A DNA stretch of 64,000 bases, from the NCBI RefSeq assembly GCF_031769195.1, contig NZ_JAVHNP010000007.1:86185-150184 (forward strand). Reading direction: 5' to 3'. Shown piece by piece: positions 18,062 to 26,851 of this stretch; the stretch's first letter is position 1, and each line of letters opens with the position of its first letter. Source of the DNA: Vreelandella sp031769195 (GTDB lineage Bacteria; Pseudomonadota; Gammaproteobacteria; Pseudomonadales; Halomonadaceae). The notes under the pieces are model-generated. The model did no database searches, was not told the DNA's origin, and saw only the letters and a list, made by a program, of their open reading frames with translations. The translations under genes and the position numbers were made by a program.

Positions 18062-20233
18062 CTAAAAGGCATCCCACTCTTCGCTCTCATTCCGCCGACG
18101 GTGCTGCTGGGCACTGGATGGTGACGGCTGACTACTCGGCAAGCCTGGTGCTCCTTGCTTGACCGCTTTTTGGGCACGGGCAAGCTTCTCACGGGCAGTA
18201 TTGATGCTCTCGGCCTGCGCGCCTTCTAAGCGGAAAGCGTCCACGACGTTCGCTAGCTCAAACGCTTCCAACGCAAGGTTATCCGCCGAAGCCGCAATCG
18301 ACTGCACCTTGGTGGCGTTTTGTTGCGTCACGCTATCCATTTCGGCAATGGCCGAGTTGATTTGACCAATACCACTACTCTGCTCACTCGAAGCAGTACT
18401 GATGGAAGCCATCAACTCACTCACACGGCTGACCTGTGACACAACATTCTCAATGGCTTTTTCTGCTTGCTCAACCGCGCTGCGACCTCCGTTCACTTCC
18501 TGCGTGGCACTATCGATCATCTTGCGGATTTCTTGCGCTGCATCCGCACTGCGACTGGCCAACATACGCACTTCGCTAGCCACCACTGCAAATCCACGCC
18601 CGTGCTCGCCGGCGCGTGCCGCTTCTACCGACGCATTGAGCGCTAAGATGTTGGTCTGAAACGCTATGCCATCAATGACTCCAATCATCTCGGTCATTTT
18701 TTCGGCACTTTTAGCAATACGCTGCATACGCTCCACCAGTTGTTCCATCTGTTGGCGGGTATCCCGCGTGCTGGTGGCATTTTGTTGAGCAAGCTCTGTC
18801 GCCTGACGGGCGTTATCGTTATTTTGCTGAACCGTAGACGTCATCTCTTCCATGCTAGAGGCGGTTTGTTGCAGCGATGATGCTTGCTGTTCAGTACGCG
18901 ACGCCAGCTCTTCGTTCTCTGCGGCAATTTGTTGAATCGCAGGCGTAACCACTGACACTCGGTTTTCCACATCGCCCACAATGCTGGATAGGCTAAACCG
19001 CATGGTATCCAGTGAATAGAGCAGCTCCCCTAGCTCGTCATTGCTTTGACGACGCTCCCGCGCTGCCAAGTTACCCGATGCAATCTGAAAAGCCATATAG
19101 CGGGCGCCCGCCAAGCTGCGAAAAACCGATTTCAAGATAAAGACGCTAAGAGCCACCAGCACACACAAGCCAATGAGCAGTAGCACAAGCTGGGCAATAA
19201 ACATCTGCTGGCGATCATGACGGGCATCATCCATGAGCACAGCCGCGCCAGCGCGTTCGTAATCCACTAGCTGACTATTCAGCTCACGAATTTCTGTGGT
19301 GGCAGGAAGCACCACGCTGTTGAGCGCCTCAAACGCCGCGAACCCGTTAGCTTGGCCCACGGCCTCAATGGCACTATTGGCACCGCCGCGCCACGTGTTA
19401 AAGGCAGCATCAAACGCCTCAACACTCTCAACCGGGGCGCTGCTGGTCTGACGATACGTTTCCCAGAGTGCTTGGGCGGTCTGGGTGCTGCTCGTTAAAC
19501 TCGCGGAAACAGCCTCCATGTCGACACGCCGTGGGTTTCTAACGGCGGGTTCCAACTGCTCGACTGCCAAACCAATATGACGCTCTATTAACTGTAGGTC
19601 TGCCACCGCCTCAAGCCCTGCGCGATTGAGGGTCTCAAGGCGCTCCCCAGAGGCATTCAAACCATAAAGCCCTAAACCACCTGACAAACCTAGCAAGATG
19701 AGCGCAACGACCACCATACCGGTCAGCTTGGCTTTTAAGCTGGTGAATTGAAAACGTGCGGCAATCCCGCCTAGCCCTCGGCGCTGCAGCGCCCCTTGAT
19801 GCAGGCCATAGCGTCGGGATTTTCCCTTTTCTCGTATTTCCGCATAGACCCCTTCAGCCAAGGAGATCTGTTTATCCGAGGCTTTGCGACGTAGTGACGT
19901 GTAGCCCACAATACGGTCGCCATCTCTTAAGGGGGCCACCGTGGCGTTGACCCAATAGTGATCGCCGTTCTTACGGCGGTTTTTTACCGTGCCCTGCCAA
20001 GTACCGCCAGATTGAATGGTTTTCCAGAAGTCAGCATAGGCAGCTTCGGGCATATCCGGGTGGCGAATAAGATTATGCGGCGCGCCGAGCAGTTCATCCC
20101 TTGAATAGCCGCTCACCTCCACAAAGGCCGCGTTGGCATAGGTCACGTTACCCTTTAGATCAGAGCGTGAAATAAGCACGGTCTCTTCATCGAGCACGTA
20201 TTCACGTTGGGTAACGGGCTGGTTGTTGCGCAT
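18062..20233 (-). CDS. PAS-domain methyl-accepting chemotaxis protein (Aer-like), copy 2
   Basis: Paralogue of the receptor at 15677-17857: 723 residues, the same order of PAS, linker, two membrane segments flanking a helical region with AVRNPRR, HAMP and signalling domain. The PAS (SRSDLKGNVTYANAAFVEVS) carries WQGTVKNRRKNGDHYWVNATVAPL, the type found in Aer. The tip is QTNILALNASVEAARAGEHG. The C-terminus ESEEWDAF is also a docking pentapeptide of the xWxxF type. GGGGAG precedes the start. No che or flagellar genes adjoin. Ligand or cofactor (FAD or haem) cannot be read from the sequence. Confidence 0.9.
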   Translation of the reverse strand: MRNNQPVTQREYVLDEETVLISRSDLKGNVTYANAAFVEVSGYSRDELLGAPHNLIRHPDMPEAAYADFWKTIQSGGTWQGTVKNRRKNGDHYWVNATVAPLRDGDRIVGYTSLRRKASDKQISLAEGVYAEIREKGKSRRYGLHQGALQRRGLGGIAARFQFTSLKAKLTGMVVVALILLGLSGGLGLYGLNASGERLETLNRAGLEAVADLQLIERHIGLAVEQLEPAVRNPRRVDMEAVSASLTSSTQTAQALWETYRQTSSAPVESVEAFDAAFNTWRGGANSAIEAVGQANGFAAFEALNSVVLPATTEIRELNSQLVDYERAGAAVLMDDARHDRQQMFIAQLVLLLIGLCVLVALSVFILKSVFRSLAGARYMAFQIASGNLAARERRQSNDELGELLYSLDTMRFSLSSIVGDVENRVSVVTPAIQQIAAENEELASRTEQQASSLQQTASSMEEMTSTVQQNNDNARQATELAQQNATSTRDTRQQMEQLVERMQRIAKSAEKMTEMIGVIDGIAFQTNILALNASVEAARAGEHGRGFAVVASEVRMLASRSADAAQEIRKMIDSATQEVNGGRSAVEQAEKAIENVVSQVSRVSELMASISTASSEQSSGIGQINSAIAEMDSVTQQNATKVQSIAASADNLALEAFELANVVDAFRLEGAQAESINTAREKLARAQKAVKQGAPGLPSSQPSPSSAQQHRRRNESEEWDAF

Positions 20234-20322
20234 AGAAGCTCCCCAGAGGCATTATTTTTAATAATTTGATTTTCCTCTATTATCCAGAATTAGCGGGGCA
20301 CTTAACCAGTAAACAGATGTAA

Positions 20323-20354
20323 AAAAGCGCCGCTCTCTTCAGAGCGGCGCTTTT
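20323..20354 (-). terminator. Rho-independent terminator of lon
   Basis: A 14-bp perfect stem (AAAAGCGCCGCTCT / AGAGCGGCGCTTTT) with a CTTC loop, followed by T on the minus strand. It lies between the lon stop and the start of the second PAS chemoreceptor. Confidence 0.92.
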
Positions 20355-20392
20355 GACGACGTTATTATCTGCGTTAGCAGACTCTCTACTCG

Positions 20393-22852
20393 CTATTTGA
20401 AGACCACGTTCGCAACATCCCGATAGCGGTTGGCAAAGTGCACCGTCATCCCTTCTTTCAGGTAGTCCGGCAGCTCTTCGTAGTCGCGACGGTTTGCCTC
20501 CGGCAGGATCACTTCAAAAATATCGCTGCGCCGTGCGGCAATGACTTTTTCACGAATACCTCCAACCGGCAGCACTTGGCCCGTGAGGGTGAGCTCACCG
20601 GTCATCGCCAGCGGGCGCGTAATGGCTTGATGTTTCGCCAGCGACAGTAGCGCGGTCGTCATGGTCACCCCGGCGGATGGGCCATCCTTCGGCGTGGCGC
20701 CTTCAGGCACATGGAGGTGAACAAAGGCGGTGTCAAAGAAATCGGCGTCCGCCCCGTACTCGGCTAAATGCCCCAGGGTGTAGCTATAGGCAATATTGGC
20801 CGACTCTTTCATCACATCGCCAAGCTTGCCGGTCAGTTTGAAACCGCGATCTAGCGAATGCACCTTGCCCGCCTCAATCGGCAGCGTAGCACCGCCCATG
20901 GATGTCCAGGCAAGCCCGGTCACGACGCCTTCGCCCTTCAGCACTTTTTCTTTACGGAAAAGCGGTGCGCCCAGGAACTCTTCGAGGTTTTTGACCGAGA
21001 CTTTAACGGTTTCAACGTCCTCTTCCAGCAGCTTCACGGCGGCCTTACGCACAATGCGGTGCAGTTGCTTTTCCAACTGACGAACCCCTGCCTCGCGGGC
21101 ATAGCCGTCAATCACCTGTTTCAGCGCCGCATCGCTAAGATTGATGCGCTTCTTAGGCAGGTTGTCGCGTTTTAGCAGCTTAGGCCACAGGTGGTGCTTG
21201 GCGATTTGCAGCTTCTCTTCGGCGATATAGCCCGACAGACGAATCTGCTCCATACGGTCCAACAGCGGCCCTGGGATGCTGTCTAAGGTGTTCGCGGTGC
21301 AGACAAAGAGCACCTTGGAGAGATCCATCCGTACGTCTAGGTAGTGGTCTAGAAAGTCGACGTTCTGCTCGGGGTCAAGCACTTCCAGCAATGCGGAGGC
21401 GGGGTCGCCTTGGAAGGATTGGCCAAGTTTATCGATCTCATCCAGCATGATGACTGGGTTTTCAACTTCCACTTCTTTAAATGCCTGCACGAGCTTGCCA
21501 GGCATCGCGCCTACGTAGGTGCGCCGGTGGCCTTTGATTTCGGCCTCATCGCGCATACCGCCCACCGAGAAACGGTAGAATTCACGCCCCAAGGCTTCTG
21601 CGATTGATCGGCCAATCGACGTTTTACCCACCCCTGGCGGGCCCACCAGCAGCACAATTGAACCGCCCACATCGCCCTTGAAGGTGCCTTCAGCCAAAAA
21701 CTCGATAATCCGCTCTTTGACGTCTTTTAGACCGTCGTGGTCGCGGTCAAGCACGGCCCTGGCGTGGGGAAGATCCAACTGATCCTGGCTAGTGACTCCC
21801 CAAGGCAATGACGTCAACCAATCGAGGTAGTTGCGGGTTGTACCGTACTCCGGCGAGCCGGTTTCTAAAACGCTGAGCTTATTGAGTTCGTCATCAATTC
21901 GCGCCTGCACGCGCTCTGGTACTACCAAGGCGTCCAGCCGGTTTCTGAAGGTGTCCACGTCGTTTTCACGGTCATCTTTGGAGATACCAAGCTCTCGCTG
22001 GATCACCTTTAGCTGCTCGCGCAGGAAGAACTCTCGCTGGCGCTCCTGCATCTGCGCATTGACCTGCTCGCTAATCTCGCTTTGCAACTGAGCAACGTCA
22101 ATCTCTTTGCGCAGTAAAGGCAGGACTTTATGCATGCGCTCGGCGACGGGCAGCGTGGCTAGCACGTCTTGCAGCTCAGGGCCTTTAGCGGAGGTAATGG
22201 CGGCGGCAAAATCCGTTAGCGGACCCGGTTGATGGGGGCTAAAGCGGTTGAGGTAATGCTTCAACTCTTCGCCATACAGCGGGTTGATGGGCAGTAACTC
22301 TTTAATGCCGTTGATGATCGCCATGGCGTACGCCCGGGTCTCTTCATCTTCGGCATTCACGGGTTCTTTCGGGTAGGTAACTTCCACCAAATACGGCGGC
22401 TCTTTAGAGAGCCAGCGCTGAATTTTAAACCGCTGCAGGCCCTGCGCTATAAACTGAATCTGCTGGTCTTCACTTTTGAGTTTGTGCACCTTAACGGCGG
22501 TACCAATCTCAGGGAACCCTTCGTGATCCAGGGATTCAACCCCGTGCTCGCCCACAAAGGCCACGCCGATGGTGTGATGTGGCGTATTGCCCACGCGACG
22601 CATGGTCTCTTCCCAGCGCTCTCGGTTGATAACAAGCGGCTGCACCTGAGCGGGAAAGAAAGGCCGATTATGAATGGGTAGCAAATAAATACGCTCGGGC
22701 AGCATTTCACTGGCGGGCACTAATGAATTAACGCGCTCTCCATCAGAGCGGTAATGGTCACTATCTACGCTCTCGTTGTGGGCGTCTTGTGGCTCTTTGT
22801 CGGTGAGCCACTCATGGTGTTCGTGATCGCGTTCGTAATCCTGGTCGCTCAT
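20393..22852 (-). CDS. lon: ATP-dependent serine protease Lon
   Basis: Cytosolic AAA+ protease that degrades misfolded and short-lived regulatory proteins. About 819 residues, longer than E. coli Lon (784) through an acidic, histidine-rich N-terminal extension (DQDYERDHEHHEW...). The LON substrate-binding domain starts near ERIYLLPIHNRPFFPAQVQP. Walker A is LLVGPPGVGKTSIGRSIAEA, Walker B is PVIMLDEIDKLG. The catalytic Ser lies in PKDGPSAGVTM, with Lys in GGIREKVIAARR. ATG at 22852 is chosen because GGGAGGG lies seven bases upstream; an ATG 12 bases earlier would overlap that site. A sigma-32-like promoter precedes it. Confidence 0.95.
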   Translation of the reverse strand: MSDQDYERDHEHHEWLTDKEPQDAHNESVDSDHYRSDGERVNSLVPASEMLPERIYLLPIHNRPFFPAQVQPLVINRERWEETMRRVGNTPHHTIGVAFVGEHGVESLDHEGFPEIGTAVKVHKLKSEDQQIQFIAQGLQRFKIQRWLSKEPPYLVEVTYPKEPVNAEDEETRAYAMAIINGIKELLPINPLYGEELKHYLNRFSPHQPGPLTDFAAAITSAKGPELQDVLATLPVAERMHKVLPLLRKEIDVAQLQSEISEQVNAQMQERQREFFLREQLKVIQRELGISKDDRENDVDTFRNRLDALVVPERVQARIDDELNKLSVLETGSPEYGTTRNYLDWLTSLPWGVTSQDQLDLPHARAVLDRDHDGLKDVKERIIEFLAEGTFKGDVGGSIVLLVGPPGVGKTSIGRSIAEALGREFYRFSVGGMRDEAEIKGHRRTYVGAMPGKLVQAFKEVEVENPVIMLDEIDKLGQSFQGDPASALLEVLDPEQNVDFLDHYLDVRMDLSKVLFVCTANTLDSIPGPLLDRMEQIRLSGYIAEEKLQIAKHHLWPKLLKRDNLPKKRINLSDAALKQVIDGYAREAGVRQLEKQLHRIVRKAAVKLLEEDVETVKVSVKNLEEFLGAPLFRKEKVLKGEGVVTGLAWTSMGGATLPIEAGKVHSLDRGFKLTGKLGDVMKESANIAYSYTLGHLAEYGADADFFDTAFVHLHVPEGATPKDGPSAGVTMTTALLSLAKHQAITRPLAMTGELTLTGQVLPVGGIREKVIAARRSDIFEVILPEANRRDYEELPDYLKEGMTVHFANRYRDVANVVFK

Positions 22853-22906
22853 GCGCCCTCCCATCCACAGTGGTCAGCGGCTTTCGTCGCTTGTCATGGT
22901 TAATGG

Positions 22907-22933
22907 AATGTGGGCGCAGGGCGAAAACTTCAA
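22907..22933 (-). promoter_or_regulatory. Candidate heat-shock (sigma-32) promoter of lon
   Basis: On the minus strand TTGAAG (22933-22928) is followed after 13 bases by CCCACATT (22914-22907), close to the sigma-32 pattern TTGAAA-N12-14-CCCCATWT. Transcription would begin about 50 bases before the lon start. Confidence 0.55.
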
Positions 22934-23011
22934 CCCTAAAGGTCATTTAGCTAACACACGGTTACCGCTCGCTGCCCACTAAAGGCAACCTCGTTAGCAC
23001 CAGTCGTGCGA

Positions 23012-24268
23012 TTACGGAGACAATAATGGCGGCATAGGGCGGCCATTCACACGCCACACGCCACGAATCACATCAAACTGCAGCTCCCGAGTGCCTAAAG
23101 GCAAGCCCAACCAAAGGGCGGCAACTGTTGGAGCATCATGCCAAATAAAATCACCGTCGATGCGCTCTAGCCAGCGCTGGCGCTCATCGGGTTTATCAAG
23201 TGCGGTGATACGTAGCTCGCTCAAACGTCGCGCATCAAAAAATAGCGCGCCCTCAGCGTCTACTTGTAGCCCCAGCAGTGGGCTATCCAGCTCAATAGTC
23301 GTGACATCCAAGCGGGGAGAGTCGCTTAGTACCTGACGTAAATCGGGCTCTAAACGGGCTAACAGCCCTTCTGCCATGGGCAGGCTGGTGTCACCCCAGG
23401 CAGCCTCTTGTCGCAAGCGGCGGATGGTCTGGCGAACAGCGTCACCGTTGAGGCGAGAAAGCTCTGCTTCGATACGACCACTGAGAAGCGGCGTATCGGG
23501 CGCTTCGCTGGGCACACGCACCTCCCCTACCACAAGCTCACCTTTGAGGCGCAGCTCATTCTCGTCCAGCTCCATATGACTGTGAACATCTAACGGAGCC
23601 ACGTGAATATCGTACGCGGGGTAGTGAAGCGCTAACTGCTCAATATGCAGGTGGTCACGCTGGGCAAAGTGGTAGGCATCATCAATATAGGTATAACGGC
23701 TCTCCAGTGTGGAAGGGCCGAGCGTGAGCTGGGAGAGACCATCGGTCAGCGTGAGCTGATCCAGCAGCCCTCTCAGGCGCCAATCACCAAACATGCCTTC
23801 CAAACGCACACGCGCACCGCGCACGTCCAGTTCACGACCATTTTGCTGAATCACAAAAGGAGCCAGCGCCAGTCGCAGCTCGGTATGGCCACTCAAGGTT
23901 TGGTAGCGGCCCTGCCAGCGAGGGACGGAAGGCGCAGAGACCTCTCCCACAGCCTTTTGCAGCACGCTGTCTAGGCGTGGCAGTAGCGTGCCTTCAACGT
24001 CGGTGCTGAGTACGCCGTGCCTAGCGCGATAGGTGAGTTCCAAACGCCATGGGCGACCCAATAATGGCGACAGCATCAGTCGCCCGCGAGAGCTCAGCCA
24101 TCCCTGACGGCTTTCTAAACGGCTAACACGCCACTCACCACGCGCCTCCAAATCCTCCAGCGCCTGGCGGAGGCTGCGTTCAAATAGAACGCTGGATAGC
24201 AGTTGCGCGACCATCCACACGACGGCAATCGTCGCGAGAATAGGCACGATCAATCGTTCCTTGCGCAT
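23012..24268 (-). CDS. YdgA-like DUF945 family membrane-anchored protein
   Basis: 418 residues. One N-terminal membrane segment (LIVPILATIAVVWMVAQLLS) is followed by a long, probably periplasmic beta-rich part with repeated VEGTLL, LRLKGELVVGEV and GRIEAELSRLNG type strands. The layout (short basic N-terminus, one anchor, R-x-E-S-R-x-G near residue 50, WxxRWxGRY) is that of the DUF945/YdgA family, whose biochemical role is not established. AAGGAGAT lies before the ATG. No operon partner is evident: lon is downstream with about 160 bp between, and pgpA lies about 110 bp away downstream of its own operon. Confidence 0.6.
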   Translation of the reverse strand: MRKERLIVPILATIAVVWMVAQLLSSVLFERSLRQALEDLEARGEWRVSRLESRQGWLSSRGRLMLSPLLGRPWRLELTYRARHGVLSTDVEGTLLPRLDSVLQKAVGEVSAPSVPRWQGRYQTLSGHTELRLALAPFVIQQNGRELDVRGARVRLEGMFGDWRLRGLLDQLTLTDGLSQLTLGPSTLESRYTYIDDAYHFAQRDHLHIEQLALHYPAYDIHVAPLDVHSHMELDENELRLKGELVVGEVRVPSEAPDTPLLSGRIEAELSRLNGDAVRQTIRRLRQEAAWGDTSLPMAEGLLARLEPDLRQVLSDSPRLDVTTIELDSPLLGLQVDAEGALFFDARRLSELRITALDKPDERQRWLERIDGDFIWHDAPTVAALWLGLPLGTRELQFDVIRGVWRVNGRPMPPLLSP

Positions 24269-24376
24269 GCTATCTCCTTGAATAGCCTCCTTGCGTCACC
24301 TGGCACCCTGCCCCTCTCACTGCGGCTAGCGGTTCAATATAGCGGGCCATGGTCTGGCTTTATGTCATCCTTTTGA

Positions 24377-24850
24377 TTAATGCAGCCAAAACCACAGGTG
24401 CATAGTGCTCCAGGCATAGATACCGGCCATCACATCATCGATCATAATGCCAAAGCCACCGGCGACACGGCGGTCTGCCCAGCGAATAGGCCAAGGCTTA
24501 AAAACATCGAAAATGCGAAAAACCACAAACCCCCACAGCGCCGCTTCCCAGGAGAATGGCACGGCCGCCATGGTAATCCAATAGCCAACGAACTCATCCC
24601 AGACAATCCCTGAGTGATCATGCACACCTAAGTCGTGGGACGTCTTGTCGCATAGCCAAACACCCACCACAAAAGCGACCAGCACGATACCCAGATACCA
24701 CCCCAAGGTGAGATCAGCCATCATCCAGTAGAAAGGAATAGCGGCCAACGTACCAAACGTGCCCGGCGCCCAGGGCACCGTGCCGCTGCCCAATCCAAAG
24801 GCAAAAAAGTGCGTGGGGCGTCGCCAAACGCTGGCAGGCGCTCGATTCAT
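24377..24850 (-). CDS. pgpA: Phosphatidylglycerophosphatase A
   Basis: Membrane enzyme that removes phosphate from phosphatidylglycerophosphate to give phosphatidylglycerol. 157 residues with several hydrophobic helices. The family segments GLGSGTVPWAPGTFGTLAA near the N-terminus, HDHSGIVWDEFVGYWI (acidic active-site residues) and RIFDVFKPWPIRWADR are present. The ATG at 24850 overlaps the thiL stop as ATGA, so it is translationally coupled; a longer reading upstream lacks family similarity. Last gene of the nrdR-rib-nusB-thiL operon. Confidence 0.92.
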   Translation of the reverse strand: MNRAPASVWRRPTHFFAFGLGSGTVPWAPGTFGTLAAIPFYWMMADLTLGWYLGIVLVAFVVGVWLCDKTSHDLGVHDHSGIVWDEFVGYWITMAAVPFSWEAALWGFVVFRIFDVFKPWPIRWADRRVAGGFGIMIDDVMAGIYAWSTMHLWFWLH

Positions 24851-25824
24851 TGGGCACCTCCGCGAAAATGTTGCCAGCCAGTGGCAGCGTGCGTGGGTAC
24901 ACCGGTCATCCCTAGCGCTTGCGTACAGCGACCAATCACACTGAGTGAAAGCCCGCATTCGGCCAGTTGCGCTCGCGCTTGCGCGACATTATCAGCAGGG
25001 AGTGTCACCAGTAGCTCATAGTCATCTCCCCCTGACAGCGCTGCTGTTAATGCAGCCTCACTGCCTAGCGCCTCAATCAAACCCTCCGATAAGGGCAACG
25101 CTTCAGGTTCAAGCACAACGCCCACCTGAGAAGCGCTGCGAAGATGGGCTAAATCCGCCAGCAGGCCATCAGAAATATCCATGGCCGCTGTGGCGAGGCC
25201 ACGCAAAGCAATACCCGCAGCCAGCCGTGGTTGTGGCATGAGATAGCGCTGTAGCAATGGGTGTGTCAGGTCTCGCTCACCCTGTTGCCACAACGCTAGC
25301 CCGCCTGCTCCACCGCCTAGCGCACCGGTCACTGCCACCACGTCACCTGGCTGAGCGCCTGAGCGTGTGATGGCGAACTCAGCGGGTACTTCCCCCATCA
25401 CCGTCACGCTGATGCTAAGCGCTCCTGAGGTCACATCACCGCCGGCGAGGGTGGTGGCGTACTGCTGGCATAGGGCATGGAACCCCTGAGCGTAGCCTGC
25501 CAACCATTGCTCTGCGGCGGCGTCTTCCTTGAACACACGCTGATCCAGAGTAAGTGCCATCAGGCACCAACGCGACGTTGCGCCCATTGCGGCCAAATCA
25601 CTCAGCGCGACCGCCAACGCACGATGGCCTACCGCATGGGCAGGCGCATCGTGGGGAAAGTGCACATTCACCACAGAGGTATCAACGCTGACCGCAAGCT
25701 GTTGGCCCATCTGGGGAATCAATAACGTGGCGTCATCGCCGCATCCTAGGGCAACGCCATCTGTCGCTTGCGCCTCCTGCGGCGACATGAAGTAACGTCG
25801 AATTAGATCAAATTCGGCAAGCAC
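24847..25824 (-). CDS. thiL: Thiamine-monophosphate kinase
   Basis: Phosphorylates thiamine monophosphate to thiamine pyrophosphate, the last step of cofactor synthesis. 325 residues. N-terminal GEFxLI-like start (LAEFDLIRRYF), GDDATLL metal-binding motif near residue 30, VSVDTSVVNVHFP, LSDLAAMGA, and TAAMDISDGLLADL toward the C-terminus fit the AIR-synthase-like fold. It sits between nusB and pgpA, the usual gammaproteobacterial context, with a gap of about 34 bases after nusB. Confidence 0.95.
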   Translation of the reverse strand: MLAEFDLIRRYFMSPQEAQATDGVALGCGDDATLLIPQMGQQLAVSVDTSVVNVHFPHDAPAHAVGHRALAVALSDLAAMGATSRWCLMALTLDQRVFKEDAAAEQWLAGYAQGFHALCQQYATTLAGGDVTSGALSISVTVMGEVPAEFAITRSGAQPGDVVAVTGALGGGAGGLALWQQGERDLTHPLLQRYLMPQPRLAAGIALRGLATAAMDISDGLLADLAHLRSASQVGVVLEPEALPLSEGLIEALGSEAALTAALSGGDDYELLVTLPADNVAQARAQLAECGLSLSVIGRCTQALGMTGVPTHAATGWQHFRGGAQ

Positions 25825-25858
25825 AAAGGCCCCTTAAACGCTTGATCAGTCCGTACGC

Positions 25859-26362
25859 TTATAAGCGACGGGCGCTGACTTCGGCACTTCGTAAGCGGTT
25901 TGCCAGCTTATCGAGAATGCCATTCACGTATTTATGGCCGTCGGTGGCGCCAAATGATTTTGCCAGCTCAACGCCTTCGTTAATCACTACGCGGTACGGC
26001 ACTTCCATACGCCGGGAAAGCTCGTAGGCTCCTAGGCGAAGAATGGCCAGTTCCACCGCATCCAAATCTTCTAAACGGCGATCCAGCAACGGAGCAATTT
26101 CGCGGTCTAGCTCGGCTTTGAAGCGCACCGTGTTGTGTAACAGTTCATGGAACAGCGCTTTGTCCGCAATTTCCATGACCTTGACCCAGTTCTCATGATC
26201 TTCTAGATCATCGTCAGCCACTTGGCTGCGAAATTCAGCTTCAATCGTGGTAATAGACTTACCGGTCATGTGCCACTGGTAAAGCCCTTGTACCGCTAAT
26301 TCCCTTGCGGCGTGACGCCCCTGCTGTGCCGCAGAGGGCTTGCGCTCACGACGCTCACTCAT
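25859..26362 (-). CDS. nusB: Transcription antitermination factor NusB
   Basis: RNA-binding protein that, with NusE, assembles the antitermination complex on rRNA operons. 167 residues, slightly longer than E. coli NusB because of a charged N-terminus (SERRERKPSAAQQG). The core shows ARELAVQGLYQW, a helical middle, LDAVELAILRLGAYEL and VPYRVVINEGVELAKSFGATDGHKYVNGILDKLA (split: VINEGVELAKSFGA, YVNGILDKLA). Its ATG overlaps the ribH stop as ATGA. Confidence 0.96.
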   Translation of the reverse strand: MSERRERKPSAAQQGRHAARELAVQGLYQWHMTGKSITTIEAEFRSQVADDDLEDHENWVKVMEIADKALFHELLHNTVRFKAELDREIAPLLDRRLEDLDAVELAILRLGAYELSRRMEVPYRVVINEGVELAKSFGATDGHKYVNGILDKLANRLRSAEVSARRL

Positions 26363-26847
26363 TGGGAATCTCCCACCGGCAGCGCGCGCAGCAGCGATAC
26401 CATTTCCATGGCGGCCATGGCGGCTTCGGTGCCTTTGTTACCGGCTTTAGTACCCGCTCGCTCAATCGCCTGCTCAATGGACTCAACGGTCAGCACACCG
26501 TTAGCAACCGGCGTATCAAACTCCAGCTGGAGATGATTGATCGCCGTATTGCAACCGCCCGCCACGTACTCAAAGTGCGGCGTGCCGCCACGGATGACCG
26601 CACCTAGCGCGATCACCGCATCCGGTTTCATCACATTCAGCACCCGCTTCACGGCCAGGGGCAGTTCCCACGCGCCCGGTACGTGAACGATATGGATATT
26701 CTCGGCATCCACACCGTGACGCGTCAGGCTGTCGATGGCACCTTCTACCAAGCTATCAACAACGTGATGATTAAAGCGGCCCACCACGATCACATAGCGC
26801 CCATCGACGTCTACAAAAGTGCCTTCAATTTGCGAAAGGGATTGCAT
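26359..26847 (-). CDS. ribH: 6,7-dimethyl-8-ribityllumazine synthase
   Basis: Condenses 5-amino-6-ribitylaminouracil with 3,4-dihydroxybutanone phosphate in the penultimate riboflavin step. 162 residues. Active-site segments are VVGRFNHHVVDSLVEGA, HVPGAWELPLAVKRVL, ALGAVIRGGTPHFEYVA and the C-terminal TPVANGVLTVESIEQAIERAG region. ATG at 26847 lies four bases after the ribBX stop; the frame is open further upstream but that part only shadows ribBX. Overlaps nusB by ATGA. Confidence 0.95.
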   Translation of the reverse strand: MQSLSQIEGTFVDVDGRYVIVVGRFNHHVVDSLVEGAIDSLTRHGVDAENIHIVHVPGAWELPLAVKRVLNVMKPDAVIALGAVIRGGTPHFEYVAGGCNTAINHLQLEFDTPVANGVLTVESIEQAIERAGTKAGNKGTEAAMAAMEMVSLLRALPVGDSQ

Positions 26848-26851
26848 CAAT

